Assembly (NCBI GenBank): GCA_903919075.1
Contig: CAIXGR010000089.1
Location: forward strand, 1-50,861
Source: an uncultured Bacteroidota bacterium
GTDB taxonomy: Bacteria; Bacteroidota; Bacteroidia; Chitinophagales; LD1
Reading direction: 5' to 3'
Length of the DNA stretch: 50,861 nt
The position numbers and the translations under genes were made by a program. How positions within the stretch are numbered: the stretch's first letter is position 1; each line of letters opens with the position of its first letter. The notes beneath the pieces are model-generated. The model had not been told where the DNA came from, searched no databases, and worked only from the letters and a program-made list of their open reading frames with translations. Below are positions 1 to 7,571 of this stretch, piece by piece.

Positions 1-1049
1 ACGTTTTAACAATAACAATTATTCTGCTTTTGCTTTGCCAGTTTAGTAATATAAGTGCACAGGGCATTAGCATTGGTACAGCAGGTAATTTACCCGATGC
101 TTCGGCGGCCCTGGATATACAGGACACAGCTAAAGGCTTATTAGTGCCTCGTATGACAAGGGCAGCTAGGGCAGCTATTGCCAATCCGGCAACTGGTTTA
201 ATTGTATATCAAACCGACAGTACCACAGGCTTTTGGTACAATGCAGGAACGCCCTGGGCAATTAATTGGGTACAATTGGTGCCTAATCCGGCAAATAGTG
301 TATTGAATATGACTAGCAATATCATTACTAACCTGCCTCCACCAATTGCCGGGTCTGATGCTGTAAATAAAAATTACGTTGATAATGCCGTTTCAGCAGC
401 CGGTGCGCCCAGTTGGACCAACTTTCAGGAGTTTATATTAAGCAGTGGTTCATTTACATTTACAGTACCTGCCAACATTGCACTTGTTAAAGTGCAGGTA
501 TGTGGTGGCGGCGGCGGCGGTGGCGGCAATAGCGGCGGCGGCGGCGGCGGTGGTGGGTATGCCGAAGGTATTTACCCGGTAACTCCTAATGCAGTTTACA
601 ATATAACAATTGGCGCAGGTGGCACAGCGGGTCCGGCATCAGGTGGCCCGGGTGGCAATGGAGGAACAAGCAGCTTTGACGCACTTATTTCTGCAACCGG
701 TGGAACGGGTGGAGGGAATAATACTATTGGTGGACAGGGAGGTTGGGGTGTTGGAGGCTCAACAAATACTACATTGGGAAGCGGTGGGAACCCAGGCCTT
801 AGTTATTATAGTTACGGGTTTAATCCTGGTCAACCAGGAACTAACGGTGGGGGAAGTGGCGGTACATCAATAGGTGGCGGGAATCAAAGTGCCGGCGGTG
901 GTGGAGGGGGTATAGGTGGTGGTAATGGTGGAAACGGAAACACTGTTGGAAACGACGCTATCGCCAATTCAGGTGCTGGCGGCGGCGGCGGCGGACTAAA
1001 CTATGTTGGAGGTAATGGTGCTTCGGGACGAGTAGTTGTTTACTGGTAA
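1..1049 (+). CDS. Glycine-rich secreted protein, tail-fibre-like (5' truncated)
   Basis: The reading frame is open to the left edge of the window, and the first visible residues (VLTITIILLLLCQ) are the hydrophobic core of a signal peptide, so the true start lies outside. After the signal comes an N-terminal domain (SAALDI, KGLLVPRMT, GLIVYQTD) common in secreted Bacteroidota proteins. A phage-tail-fibre-like stretch follows (SDAVNKNYVDNAV, about 115-125 residues in). The last ~190 residues are a glycine-rich domain with long Gly runs, starting at FTFTVPANIALVKVQVCGG. It ends in RVVVYW, resembling the end of the paralog at 1746-3446 (MVVVTY). I infer an extracellular, probably structural protein. 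No catalytic motif is seen and the exact function is unknown. Confidence 0.75.
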   Translation, partial: VLTITIILLLLCQFSNISAQGISIGTAGNLPDASAALDIQDTAKGLLVPRMTRAARAAIANPATGLIVYQTDSTTGFWYNAGTPWAINWVQLVPNPANSVLNMTSNIITNLPPPIAGSDAVNKNYVDNAVSAAGAPSWTNFQEFILSSGSFTFTVPANIALVKVQVCGGGGGGGGNSGGGGGGGGYAEGIYPVTPNAVYNITIGAGGTAGPASGGPGGNGGTSSFDALISATGGTGGGNNTIGGQGGWGVGGSTNTTLGSGGNPGLSYYSYGFNPGQPGTNGGGSGGTSIGGGNQSAGGGGGGIGGGNGGNGNTVGNDAIANSGAGGGGGGLNYVGGNGASGRVVVYW

Positions 1050-1085
1050 TACTTGGCAATTTTAATGGATAGGCAGCTATAAATA

Positions 1086-1646
1086 ATGAATTTAGTTACC
1101 AGAAAATACATGTTCTATAAGTTACTGTTTTTTATATACATTTTTTTCTGTTGCAAAAGCATAACAGCACAAACGGCAATTGATTCTTCGTGCATTACTA
1201 GCACTGAAATAAAGCAAGTACGAGGTACTTCGCTAACGGGTATTGTTAGTGATGGAAGTAGTATAATTCTAGCTTACGGATTTTACAATTGCAATCCTGT
1301 CTTATTGAATGATATTGTGGCTTACAAGTACGGGGGCTCAAAAATTCCTTTAATTAAAATAGTGAAGGCATTACCGGGTGATACGTTTCACGTTTTACTG
1401 AAAGATAATTATTATTATATAGAAGTAAATAAAAAAACGGTAACTTATAGCGATGGCGCTATATACAAGCTGCCACAAAAGGAATATGCCATGTTAAAAA
1501 TGTATGAAGATTCGTACCACAGTGTTATTCCCCCAAGCGCGTATCTTATACTTGGCAACCGTACCGGTACTACCGATAGCGGAAGGTTTGGACTGATAAG
1601 CAAGAACGATATTTTGGGCAAAGCGTTAAAGGTTATATCTAGGTAG
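1086..1646 (+). CDS. S26 signal-peptidase-like serine/lysine protease
   Basis: 186 residues with an N-terminal hydrophobic segment (residues 10-27) ending in TAQ. The rest matches the ordered boxes of type I signal peptidases and TraF-like S26 peptidases. RGTSLTG aligns with the GxSMxP box, with Ser49 as candidate nucleophile. PLIKIVKALPGD aligns with IKRVVGLPGD, with Lys91 as candidate general base. LGNRTGTTDSGRFG aligns with the GDNRxxSxDSR box. The protein has no second membrane segment and is shorter than typical housekeeping LepB, so I read it as an accessory periplasm-facing S26 enzyme. It lies 36 nt after one glycine-rich secreted protein gene and 99 nt before its paralog, which suggests but does not prove that it processes them. 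The family call is by motif reading only. Confidence 0.62.
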   Translation: MNLVTRKYMFYKLLFFIYIFFCCKSITAQTAIDSSCITSTEIKQVRGTSLTGIVSDGSSIILAYGFYNCNPVLLNDIVAYKYGGSKIPLIKIVKALPGDTFHVLLKDNYYYIEVNKKTVTYSDGAIYKLPQKEYAMLKMYEDSYHSVIPPSAYLILGNRTGTTDSGRFGLISKNDILGKALKVISR

Positions 1647-1711
1647 TTGGGATGGAGTTATAGCATCATTTCTTAACGGTGCCAAAGTGCACTGTTTCTG
1701 AACAAATTTTA

Positions 1712-1719
1712 TATATTTG
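1712..1719 (+). promoter_or_regulatory. Bacteroidota -7 promoter box TATATTTG
   Basis: Exact match to the TAnnTTTG consensus of Bacteroidota housekeeping promoters, 26 nt before the ATG at 1746. No good -33 TTTG is visible at the usual spacing. It suggests that the downstream glycine-rich gene can be transcribed on its own. Confidence 0.45.
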
Positions 1720-1745
1720 AATACCACACACTAACTTATCAGGCA

Positions 1746-3446
1746 ATGAAAAAATTATACTTCTTATCAGTTGTATTTATTCTATTTTTTGTTTCTGAAA
1801 ACCCGAAGCTAAGTGCACAAGGTATTGCCATTAATACTAGTGGACTGTCGCCTGATAGCTCAGCCGCACTGGATATAAACTTTACCAATAAGGGATTTTT
1901 GCTTCCAAGAATGACACAAACGCAACGTAACAATATTGCTAACCCCGCGGTGGGGTTGCAAATTTATAATACCACAACCGGTTGCCTTAACATATGGACC
2001 GGCAGCTTTTGGAAAAAATCGTGTTTTGATTGCGATTTCACGGTTGCTGCAACTAATAATAGCCCGGTATGTGCAGGCAGCACGCTTAATTTAATGGCAT
2101 CAAGCGTGCAAGGTGCAAGTTATAGTTGGGCAGGGCCAAATGGCTTTTCTTCTACTGTACAAAATCCTGTTCTCCCCAGCGTTTCCACAGCTGCCAATGG
2201 TGTGTACGCGCTTACTGTTAGTGCCGGTGGTTGTATTTCGAATCCGGTGCTTACTTTTACTACGGTTTCGGTAGTTCCGGTAATACCTTCTAACAATAGT
2301 ATTAGCGGGAAAACAACGGCTTGTTCATCAACCGGTGGTTTTGTATACTCTGTTGCGCCGGTAGCCGATGCTACGAGCTATAACTGGACGGTTCCCAGCG
2401 GGGCTACCATTACCGCAGGGCAGGGTACTGATAGTATTACAGTTACTTTTGGAAGTTCATCGGGTACAATCAGTGTCAATGCGTCTAACAATTGCGGATC
2501 CAGTCCGACAATAAGCATTAGTGTTAATTTAGTTTTACCACCGGCAGCAAGTTTTACCTCCTCACCGTCGGAAGCTTTTACTAATAGCAATATTTATTTT
2601 ACCCCACTGCCAATCAGCGCAGGCGATACTTTTAGCTGGTCGTTTCAAAATGGTAACCCATCCAGCGATACGGGTCAATACCCCTTTGCAAGTTGGAGTT
2701 CGCCAGGTACTTATAATGTAACAGTAGTTGGCACAAGCTCGGTTTGTACAACTACAGCTACCGGTAGTATTACGATAACTAATGCACTACCGGCACACGG
2801 TACTGATACTTTTAATTTTTATAATGGCCCGCAAACCTTTACAGTGCCTAATGGCATTAGCACAGTAACACTCCAATGCTGGGGCTCGCAGGGCGCTACG
2901 GCTACCGGCGGGTTAGGTGGATATGCGACCGGAAACCTGAGTGTTGGTTCTGGACAGCAACTTTACGTTTATGTAGGCGGGCAGGATGGCACCAATGGCG
3001 GCGGTATTGGAAACAGTGGCAATGGCGGTGGGGCTTCTGATGTTCGCGTTGGAGGAACGGGTTATGCCAACAGAATTATTGTGGGGGGCGGAGGTGGAGG
3101 CGGCTATGGCGGATTTTCCGGAGGCTATGGGGGTGGAACAGTCGGCGGTCCCTCTGGTTATTCAAATAACAATAATGCTGCACAAGGCGGCACACAAATT
3201 GGAGGCGGCAATTGGGGCGGCGGTTTTGGTACCGGTGGCTTGTCGGATTATAATGGTGGCGGCGGATACGCGGGTAGCGGTGGCGGTGGCGGATGGTATG
3301 GCGGTGGCTCTAACAATACAGCGCAGGGTGCACCGGTTACTAATTCGGCCGGTGGTGGTGGTTCGGGGTATATAGGAGGGGTAACCGGTGCATCTATGCA
3401 ATCGGGTGTTCAAACCGGTAACGGAATGGTGGTGGTTACATATTAA
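1746..3446 (+). CDS. Secreted PKD-like/glycine-rich domain protein
   Basis: 566 residues with a signal peptide ending at about residue 25 (LSAQ). Residues ~26-95 repeat the N-terminal domain of the gene at 1-1049 (SAALDI, KGFLLPRMT, IANPAVGLQIYNT). Residues ~97-345 look like successive Ig/PKD-like modules (PVCAGSTLNLMAS, NSPV, then FSWSFQNGNPSSDTGQYPF and SSPGTYNVTV). The C-terminal ~210 residues form a glycine-rich domain. It opens with FTVPNGISTVTLQCWGSQGA and contains GGASDVRVGG and IIVGGGGGGG, reminiscent of the glycine-rich domain family that includes ALK/LTK receptors. No T9SS tail is visible. I infer a surface or matrix protein, paralogous to the first gene in the window. Confidence 0.78.
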   Translation: MKKLYFLSVVFILFFVSENPKLSAQGIAINTSGLSPDSSAALDINFTNKGFLLPRMTQTQRNNIANPAVGLQIYNTTTGCLNIWTGSFWKKSCFDCDFTVAATNNSPVCAGSTLNLMASSVQGASYSWAGPNGFSSTVQNPVLPSVSTAANGVYALTVSAGGCISNPVLTFTTVSVVPVIPSNNSISGKTTACSSTGGFVYSVAPVADATSYNWTVPSGATITAGQGTDSITVTFGSSSGTISVNASNNCGSSPTISISVNLVLPPAASFTSSPSEAFTNSNIYFTPLPISAGDTFSWSFQNGNPSSDTGQYPFASWSSPGTYNVTVVGTSSVCTTTATGSITITNALPAHGTDTFNFYNGPQTFTVPNGISTVTLQCWGSQGATATGGLGGYATGNLSVGSGQQLYVYVGGQDGTNGGGIGNSGNGGGASDVRVGGTGYANRIIVGGGGGGGYGGFSGGYGGGTVGGPSGYSNNNNAAQGGTQIGGGNWGGGFGTGGLSDYNGGGGYAGSGGGGGWYGGGSNNTAQGAPVTNSAGGGGSGYIGGVTGASMQSGVQTGNGMVVVTY

Positions 3447-3530
3447 TACCCTGCCTGAACTAAGTTTCCATACTTGCCTGGGTATTGATTTTCGAGCAAA
3501 ATATTGATAAGAAAAAAATCTCCTGTAAAT

Positions 3531-4178
3531 TTATTTTTTGCCGGAGGATATTTCCTTCAAAATATCCATTCTTAATTCGTGTTTTCCGTCAAATTCTATT
3601 TCGGTAAAACGTAGTGATTTATAAATTTCTTTAGCTTTAGCAACAAAATCAGGTGTAAAAAATTCATCTTTTGTTCCGCAAACAAAATAATTCTTAGTTC
3701 GATTTAGTCCCGAATGAGCTTGCAGTGGAATGATTTCAGGCGCTACTTCACCCGCAAAAACAATGACTTTATCTATTCTGTAATTGGTGCTATCAGCCCA
3801 ACGCGTTAGAGTTGATGCGCCCTGAGAAAAGCCAAGCGCCGTGATGGTTCCGGTAAATTTCTCTAATTCAAAATATTCATACAAGTCATTCAGATAATTG
3901 ATGTAGTCTTTAATTTCATTCAGCCTGTCTTCTTTGGTCATCCAACTGGCGCCCACTTTACCGGCGTGGCCATCTAAATAAAAACGGTTTAGGCCCTCAG
4001 GTGCAATGAAAAAAATATCGGGACTTGCTAACGGTTCAAATTCAGCAATAAAACTTTGGGCATTTTGCCTGAAACCGTGTAACACCAGCCAAACCTGTTT
4101 GGTGTTTGCTGTGAGTACACCTAAGGTGTAAAACCGTGCGGTTTTATTTACTATGATATGATTTTCTTTTATTTCCAT
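3531..4178 (-). CDS. Alpha/beta hydrolase, phospholipase/carboxylesterase type
   Basis: 215 residues with the layout of the carboxylesterase/phospholipase family (Pfam Abhydrolase_2, YpfH-like). LVLHGFRQNAQSF (residues 31-43) supplies the oxyanion region. The nucleophile elbow is LGFSQGAS with Ser118. Asp171 in CGTKDEFFTPD and His200 in FDGKHEL complete a full catalytic triad. There is no signal peptide, so it is probably a cytoplasmic esterase of small acyl esters; the substrate cannot be read. It is transcribed alone. Its start ATG at 4178 is followed upstream by a dispersed repeat, so no operon partner is evident. Confidence 0.85.
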   Translation of the reverse strand: MEIKENHIIVNKTARFYTLGVLTANTKQVWLVLHGFRQNAQSFIAEFEPLASPDIFFIAPEGLNRFYLDGHAGKVGASWMTKEDRLNEIKDYINYLNDLYEYFELEKFTGTITALGFSQGASTLTRWADSTNYRIDKVIVFAGEVAPEIIPLQAHSGLNRTKNYFVCGTKDEFFTPDFVAKAKEIYKSLRFTEIEFDGKHELRMDILKEISSGKK

Positions 4179-4237
4179 TTTCTTTTTTTAATCCCTGTTT
4201 AGAGGACGGATGCGTATTTTAAGCAAGGTGTCACGAT

Positions 4238-4297
4238 GCCTCACCCCGTCTCGCTTTGCTCGCCACCCCTCTCCACGCCGCGCGTAGAGAAGGGAAT
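4238..4297. repeat. Dispersed intergenic repeat, family 1, copy A
   Basis: A ~60-nt stretch beginning GCCTCACCCCGTCTCGCT and ending AGAAGGGAAT. It is nearly identical to 23106-23161 apart from the central loop (ACGCCGCGCGT here, TTTCAT there). It is more GC-rich than its surroundings and contains CTCT...AGAG complementary arms around the variable centre, so it can fold as a hairpin. It does not appear to be coding. Confidence 0.75.
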
Positions 4298-4394
4298 ACA
4301 AGATGCTTCGCTGCGCTACGCTGTAGTTGTTTGGTTTTATTCAATTGGCTAAAACGTAATGCATGCAATTATTTCAGTCGTTCAAATATCATCG

Positions 4395-5579
4395 TCATGA
4401 GTTTACTCCAACTGTTCTGAAAATGCTGAACGACCTTACCGCTAATAAAATGATAATTGGTGCAAAGGCAAAGTTCAGCGGTTGTGGGTTCCATCTCCAA
4501 CCTATAAGCAAAATGAGCATTAAAACACAATTAGCTAGAAAATAATACCGCAGCCAATCAGGCTTTTTCTTTTTTAGTAAAAGAAAGGCTACAAAAAAAT
4601 GAATAGGCGATAACCAAAGCATATTCAAGTTTTCGGGCACAGAATAATGTGTAGTAAATAGCCACAACGAAACGAATAACAAGCCCAATAGCCCGGCTAT
4701 TAGAAATAGTATAAAGTCGAAAAAGTAATAATGTGTTTTTCTCAAGCTTTCGAAAAACATGAGTAGAAATCCGGTCAGCATTAAAAATATAGTAACATGG
4801 ATGGGGCGGATGGGCGTTTTAATTTCTGCCGATGGAAAATCTAATAGTGTTTGATTTTTTGAAACAAAAGGCTGCCCATCAACAGTAGCGCAGGCAAACA
4901 TTTTTGCGAGGTAATCTGGCAGAAATGTTTGGTCGCGCGGTTTTGCAGGTACTTCGCAGGGCAGGCCTAATGCCAGGTCGAACCCAAAATCGACCCATGG
5001 ACGGTTATGCACATATAGCCTAAGCATATCATGCATGGTTTTATGTTGTTCAAACCCACAGCTATCGGTTCGGTATTTAATTCTACCACCAAGTGCTTTT
5101 TCAAAAATATCGCGTGGGCGTGTTGCGCAGTTATCCCAAAAAAAATCGTATTGATAGTCTCTGTTTTCGGGTAATGTATTGATGTAAAGCGCGGCAAATA
5201 TTTTCTTTTTGTCTTCAACACTTAAGTTTAGTTGTTGCTCTGTTACACTTCTTTTTTCGTAAATGTATTCACTCATAAAGTCATTGAAGGTTTCGGAAGT
5301 AACGCTATATATCATTCTGCCCTTTACAAAATTGTAGTAAAACCCCGGTTGTGAATCATCGAATGTTCCGTAATTAAAAACCACATCCCAGCCTTCTTTA
5401 TAATCGGTAACTCTTATACCGTTATGCCCAAATGCTGAATATAATTCCTCGCCGGGTGAACAGGTAAGCAAGGAAATACGCGCCGAGTCGGAAAGCTGAA
5501 TAGAGTAAACTGATTGAAAGAGTATAAAACAAAAAAGGAAGGATAAAAATTTGTGAAAGAACCTGTTTGATTTTATCAT
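4395..5579 (-). CDS. DUF4105 (Lnb N-terminal periplasmic) membrane protein
   Basis: 394 residues: a signal peptide (1-26, SVYS), a periplasmic DUF4105 domain (~30-250), then about five membrane helices from residue ~258 to the C-terminus. Family landmarks are LLTCSPGEELYSAFGHNGIRV (residues 37-57), YDFFWDNCATRPRD (144-157) and the GTFD region between them. His52 and Cys151 sit in contexts that resemble NlpC/P60-like cysteine peptidase sites; that is my inference, and the biochemical role of the family is not settled. It lies 14 nt downstream of the YqgE/AlgH gene on the same strand, so the two are probably co-transcribed. Confidence 0.8.
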   Translation of the reverse strand: MIKSNRFFHKFLSFLFCFILFQSVYSIQLSDSARISLLTCSPGEELYSAFGHNGIRVTDYKEGWDVVFNYGTFDDSQPGFYYNFVKGRMIYSVTSETFNDFMSEYIYEKRSVTEQQLNLSVEDKKKIFAALYINTLPENRDYQYDFFWDNCATRPRDIFEKALGGRIKYRTDSCGFEQHKTMHDMLRLYVHNRPWVDFGFDLALGLPCEVPAKPRDQTFLPDYLAKMFACATVDGQPFVSKNQTLLDFPSAEIKTPIRPIHVTIFLMLTGFLLMFFESLRKTHYYFFDFILFLIAGLLGLLFVSLWLFTTHYSVPENLNMLWLSPIHFFVAFLLLKKKKPDWLRYYFLANCVLMLILLIGWRWNPQPLNFAFAPIIILLAVRSFSIFRTVGVNS

Positions 5580-5593
5580 CCTGTTCGGGTAGT

Positions 5594-6190
5594 TTAATTA
5601 AGTATTGGATTTTCGGGATAGCCGGACATAGTATCGTAAAGACCACCTAATTCTTTCATTACATCTTTCCAAAGTGTATCAGCTGGAATTTCGAAAATAT
5701 GTTTGTAGTTCGCCTGTGCAATAATCCACGAGTTATCTTTTAATTCCTGCCCCAACTGTTCGGCAGACCAACCGGAATAGCCCAAATAAAAGCGAATATC
5801 ATGCGGCGTTATTTTGCCATTTTTTATCATTGCTTTTACCTGATCAAAGTCGCCGCCCCAATAAAGGCCATCGGCTAATTTTATACTTCCATCAATTAGA
5901 TCGCCCAGTGAGTGCAAAAATTGCAGTGTATCGGTACCCACAGGCCCCCCCAGGAAAACCCTTCCTTTAAAAGAGGGGAAATCTTCTATTACATCCGTTA
6001 ATCTTAAATTAACGGGTTTATTAAGCATTAGGCCAATAGTGCCGTTTGCTATGCTGTGTTCGCAGACCAAAACAACTGTACGCCTAAAGTTTTCATCTTC
6101 CATAAAAGGTTCTGAAAGAAGTAGCTGGCCGGCTTTAACCACCTTATCTTTTTCGAACTCGTAACTCCAAATTTTATCGTCATCAACCAT
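5594..6190 (-). CDS. yqgE: YqgE/AlgH family protein
   Basis: 198 residues, close to the usual size of the family. The signatures are GQLLLSEPFMEDENFRRTVV (residues ~21-40), GTIGLMLNKPVN, VFLGGPVGTDTLQFLH and YLGYSGWSAEQLGQEL, all characteristic of the YqgE/AlgH fold (Pfam DUF179). These proteins are cytoplasmic and widely conserved, and their molecular function is not established; AlgH was first linked to alginate regulation in Pseudomonas. It is the first gene of a probable two-gene unit with the DUF4105 protein. Confidence 0.92.
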   Translation of the reverse strand: MVDDDKIWSYEFEKDKVVKAGQLLLSEPFMEDENFRRTVVLVCEHSIANGTIGLMLNKPVNLRLTDVIEDFPSFKGRVFLGGPVGTDTLQFLHSLGDLIDGSIKLADGLYWGGDFDQVKAMIKNGKITPHDIRFYLGYSGWSAEQLGQELKDNSWIIAQANYKHIFEIPADTLWKDVMKELGGLYDTMSGYPENPILN

Positions 6191-6404
6191 AATCCTAAAC
6201 TCAATTATAAGCGATATTAAGCAAAATCTTTACACTCGAACACAGCTTTAACCTGATTTTATAAACGCTTTTTCCTGACAAAAAATTTCAATCAACCATC
6301 ATTTGAGCCATATCCTGAGCATTTTAAACCATTTCTAACATTTACGAAGCAGGGCTATGATTGGTTTACGCTTAATTTTTACGAAATTTACCAGCGCTAA
6401 ATTA

Positions 6405-7442
6405 ATGTACATGCCTTTAAAGCGATTTGTTTTATTTTTTGTTTGCATTGCTGCATTTGCGATTTCGTATGCTCAGTCATCTACTGACAGCATCTATTTC
6501 AAATTTACAAGATTGAGTGATACTGTGGACCAGATGGCAGGAATTATTCCGGTAGTAGCAGAAATTTATAACCCAACAGCCGATTCATTTACATTTATAA
6601 TTTATGCCAATCAAAGTGCGTCAACTGCGATTCAGGGAAACGGGAATGATTATATATATGTAAACAAGGAGTTTAAAAACGGGCCAGGTATAACCCGCGA
6701 TACCGTTTATATAAACGTATTGCAAAACCAGCTTATTTCTGCAACTAAAAAGGTGGTTATGGGATTTATTAATCTTCCAGCTAATGCGGAAATAATACCC
6801 GATTCGACGTACACATTATATATTACTAATAATAATGTTTTAATGGTTTCTTTTTTGGGAGCGGCTTACAGCTTTTCTAAGGATACTCCATTAGTTGAGG
6901 TAAAAGTTGTGCTATCAACATACTGGCCGCAACTGGTAACTGCCAATGTAACATTGGCACCGGGGAGTGCTGTTTATGGAACAGATTATCTTTTTAATGA
7001 TACCACAGTGGTTTTCCCGCCTTATAGCAGCGATACGCAGGGGGTATGGGTTACAATAATTAATAATAATATTTACGAGTCCAATAAGCAGATTAACTTT
7101 AACCTTACTAATCCAACTGGCGGCGCAATTCTCGGTACTTCAGGCTTTACACTAACTATTATTAATAACGATTCTATTGGAACTGCAGTTCCGTTGATTG
7201 ATTTTGAGAATGGCCTAAAGGTTTTCCCTAACCCAGCTTCAAATCAATTGAATGTTCAATCAGAAAAAATATTGAATAGGGTTGAAATACGAGATATGCT
7301 TGGAAATGTAGCAGTAAGCACCGGTAACCTTATGGCCGGAAAAAATAACGTAAATATTTCGATGCTGCCTTCAGGAATGTATTTTATCAGCATCCTTTCG
7401 GAAGATAAAATTTACAGTAGGCCATTTATAAAAAGTGAATAG
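6405..7442 (+). CDS. Secreted Calx-beta protein with T9SS sorting domain
   Basis: The reading frame extends upstream to 6357, but the ATG at 6405 (or 6411) directly precedes a good signal peptide, MPLKRFVLFFVCIAAFAISYAQ, so I place the start there (345 residues). The middle contains Calx-beta-like sequence (VYGTDYLFNDTTVVFPP ... NLTNPTGGAILGTSGFTLTIINND), a beta-sandwich seen in adhesins. The last ~75 residues form a type A T9SS C-terminal domain (LKVFPNPASNQLNVQS, EIRDMLGNVA, LPSGMYFISI, PFIKSE). The product is presumably exported through PorU-type machinery and anchored or released outside. Dispersed repeat family 2 begins 8 nt after its stop codon. Confidence 0.82.
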   Translation: MYMPLKRFVLFFVCIAAFAISYAQSSTDSIYFKFTRLSDTVDQMAGIIPVVAEIYNPTADSFTFIIYANQSASTAIQGNGNDYIYVNKEFKNGPGITRDTVYINVLQNQLISATKKVVMGFINLPANAEIIPDSTYTLYITNNNVLMVSFLGAAYSFSKDTPLVEVKVVLSTYWPQLVTANVTLAPGSAVYGTDYLFNDTTVVFPPYSSDTQGVWVTIINNNIYESNKQINFNLTNPTGGAILGTSGFTLTIINNDSIGTAVPLIDFENGLKVFPNPASNQLNVQSEKILNRVEIRDMLGNVAVSTGNLMAGKNNVNISMLPSGMYFISILSEDKIYSRPFIKSE

Positions 7443-7450
7443 ACCGCCCT

Positions 7451-7498
7451 GCACGCCCTCTAACTCGCTAAAGGGAGAACCGGCTCACCTGGAAAAAA
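7451..7498. repeat. Dispersed intergenic repeat, family 2, copy A
   Basis: GCACGCCCTCTAACTCGCTA followed by AAGGGAGAACCGGCTCACCTGG and an A-run. It matches 9531-9578 over its whole length with only a few substitutions. Both copies lie just after the stop codon of a plus-strand gene and in the same orientation. Confidence 0.75.
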
Positions 7499-7521
7499 GA
7501 ATTTCGAATAGGTCTAATAAA

Positions 7522-7546
7522 AAAGCCGTTCATGACAAACGGCTTT
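7522..7546. terminator. Bidirectional hairpin terminator
   Basis: AAAGCCGTT (7522-7530) pairs perfectly with AACGGCTTT (7538-7546) across a 7-nt loop, with A-rich sequence before and T-rich after. It sits between the convergent T9SS gene (ends 7442) and coiled-coil gene (ends 7572) and could serve both. Confidence 0.8.
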
Positions 7547-7571
7547 ATAAAATTTTGCATAAAACTTTCAA

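Noticed and set aside
510-565. Trinucleotide GGC runs resembling a simple-sequence repeat
   Set aside because: They encode a polyglycine tract within a glycine-rich domain, so a mobile or regulatory explanation is not needed.
610-873. Overlapping plus-strand frame inside the first glycine-rich gene
   Set aside because: It is an out-of-frame by-product of Gly codons with no signal, start context or domain.
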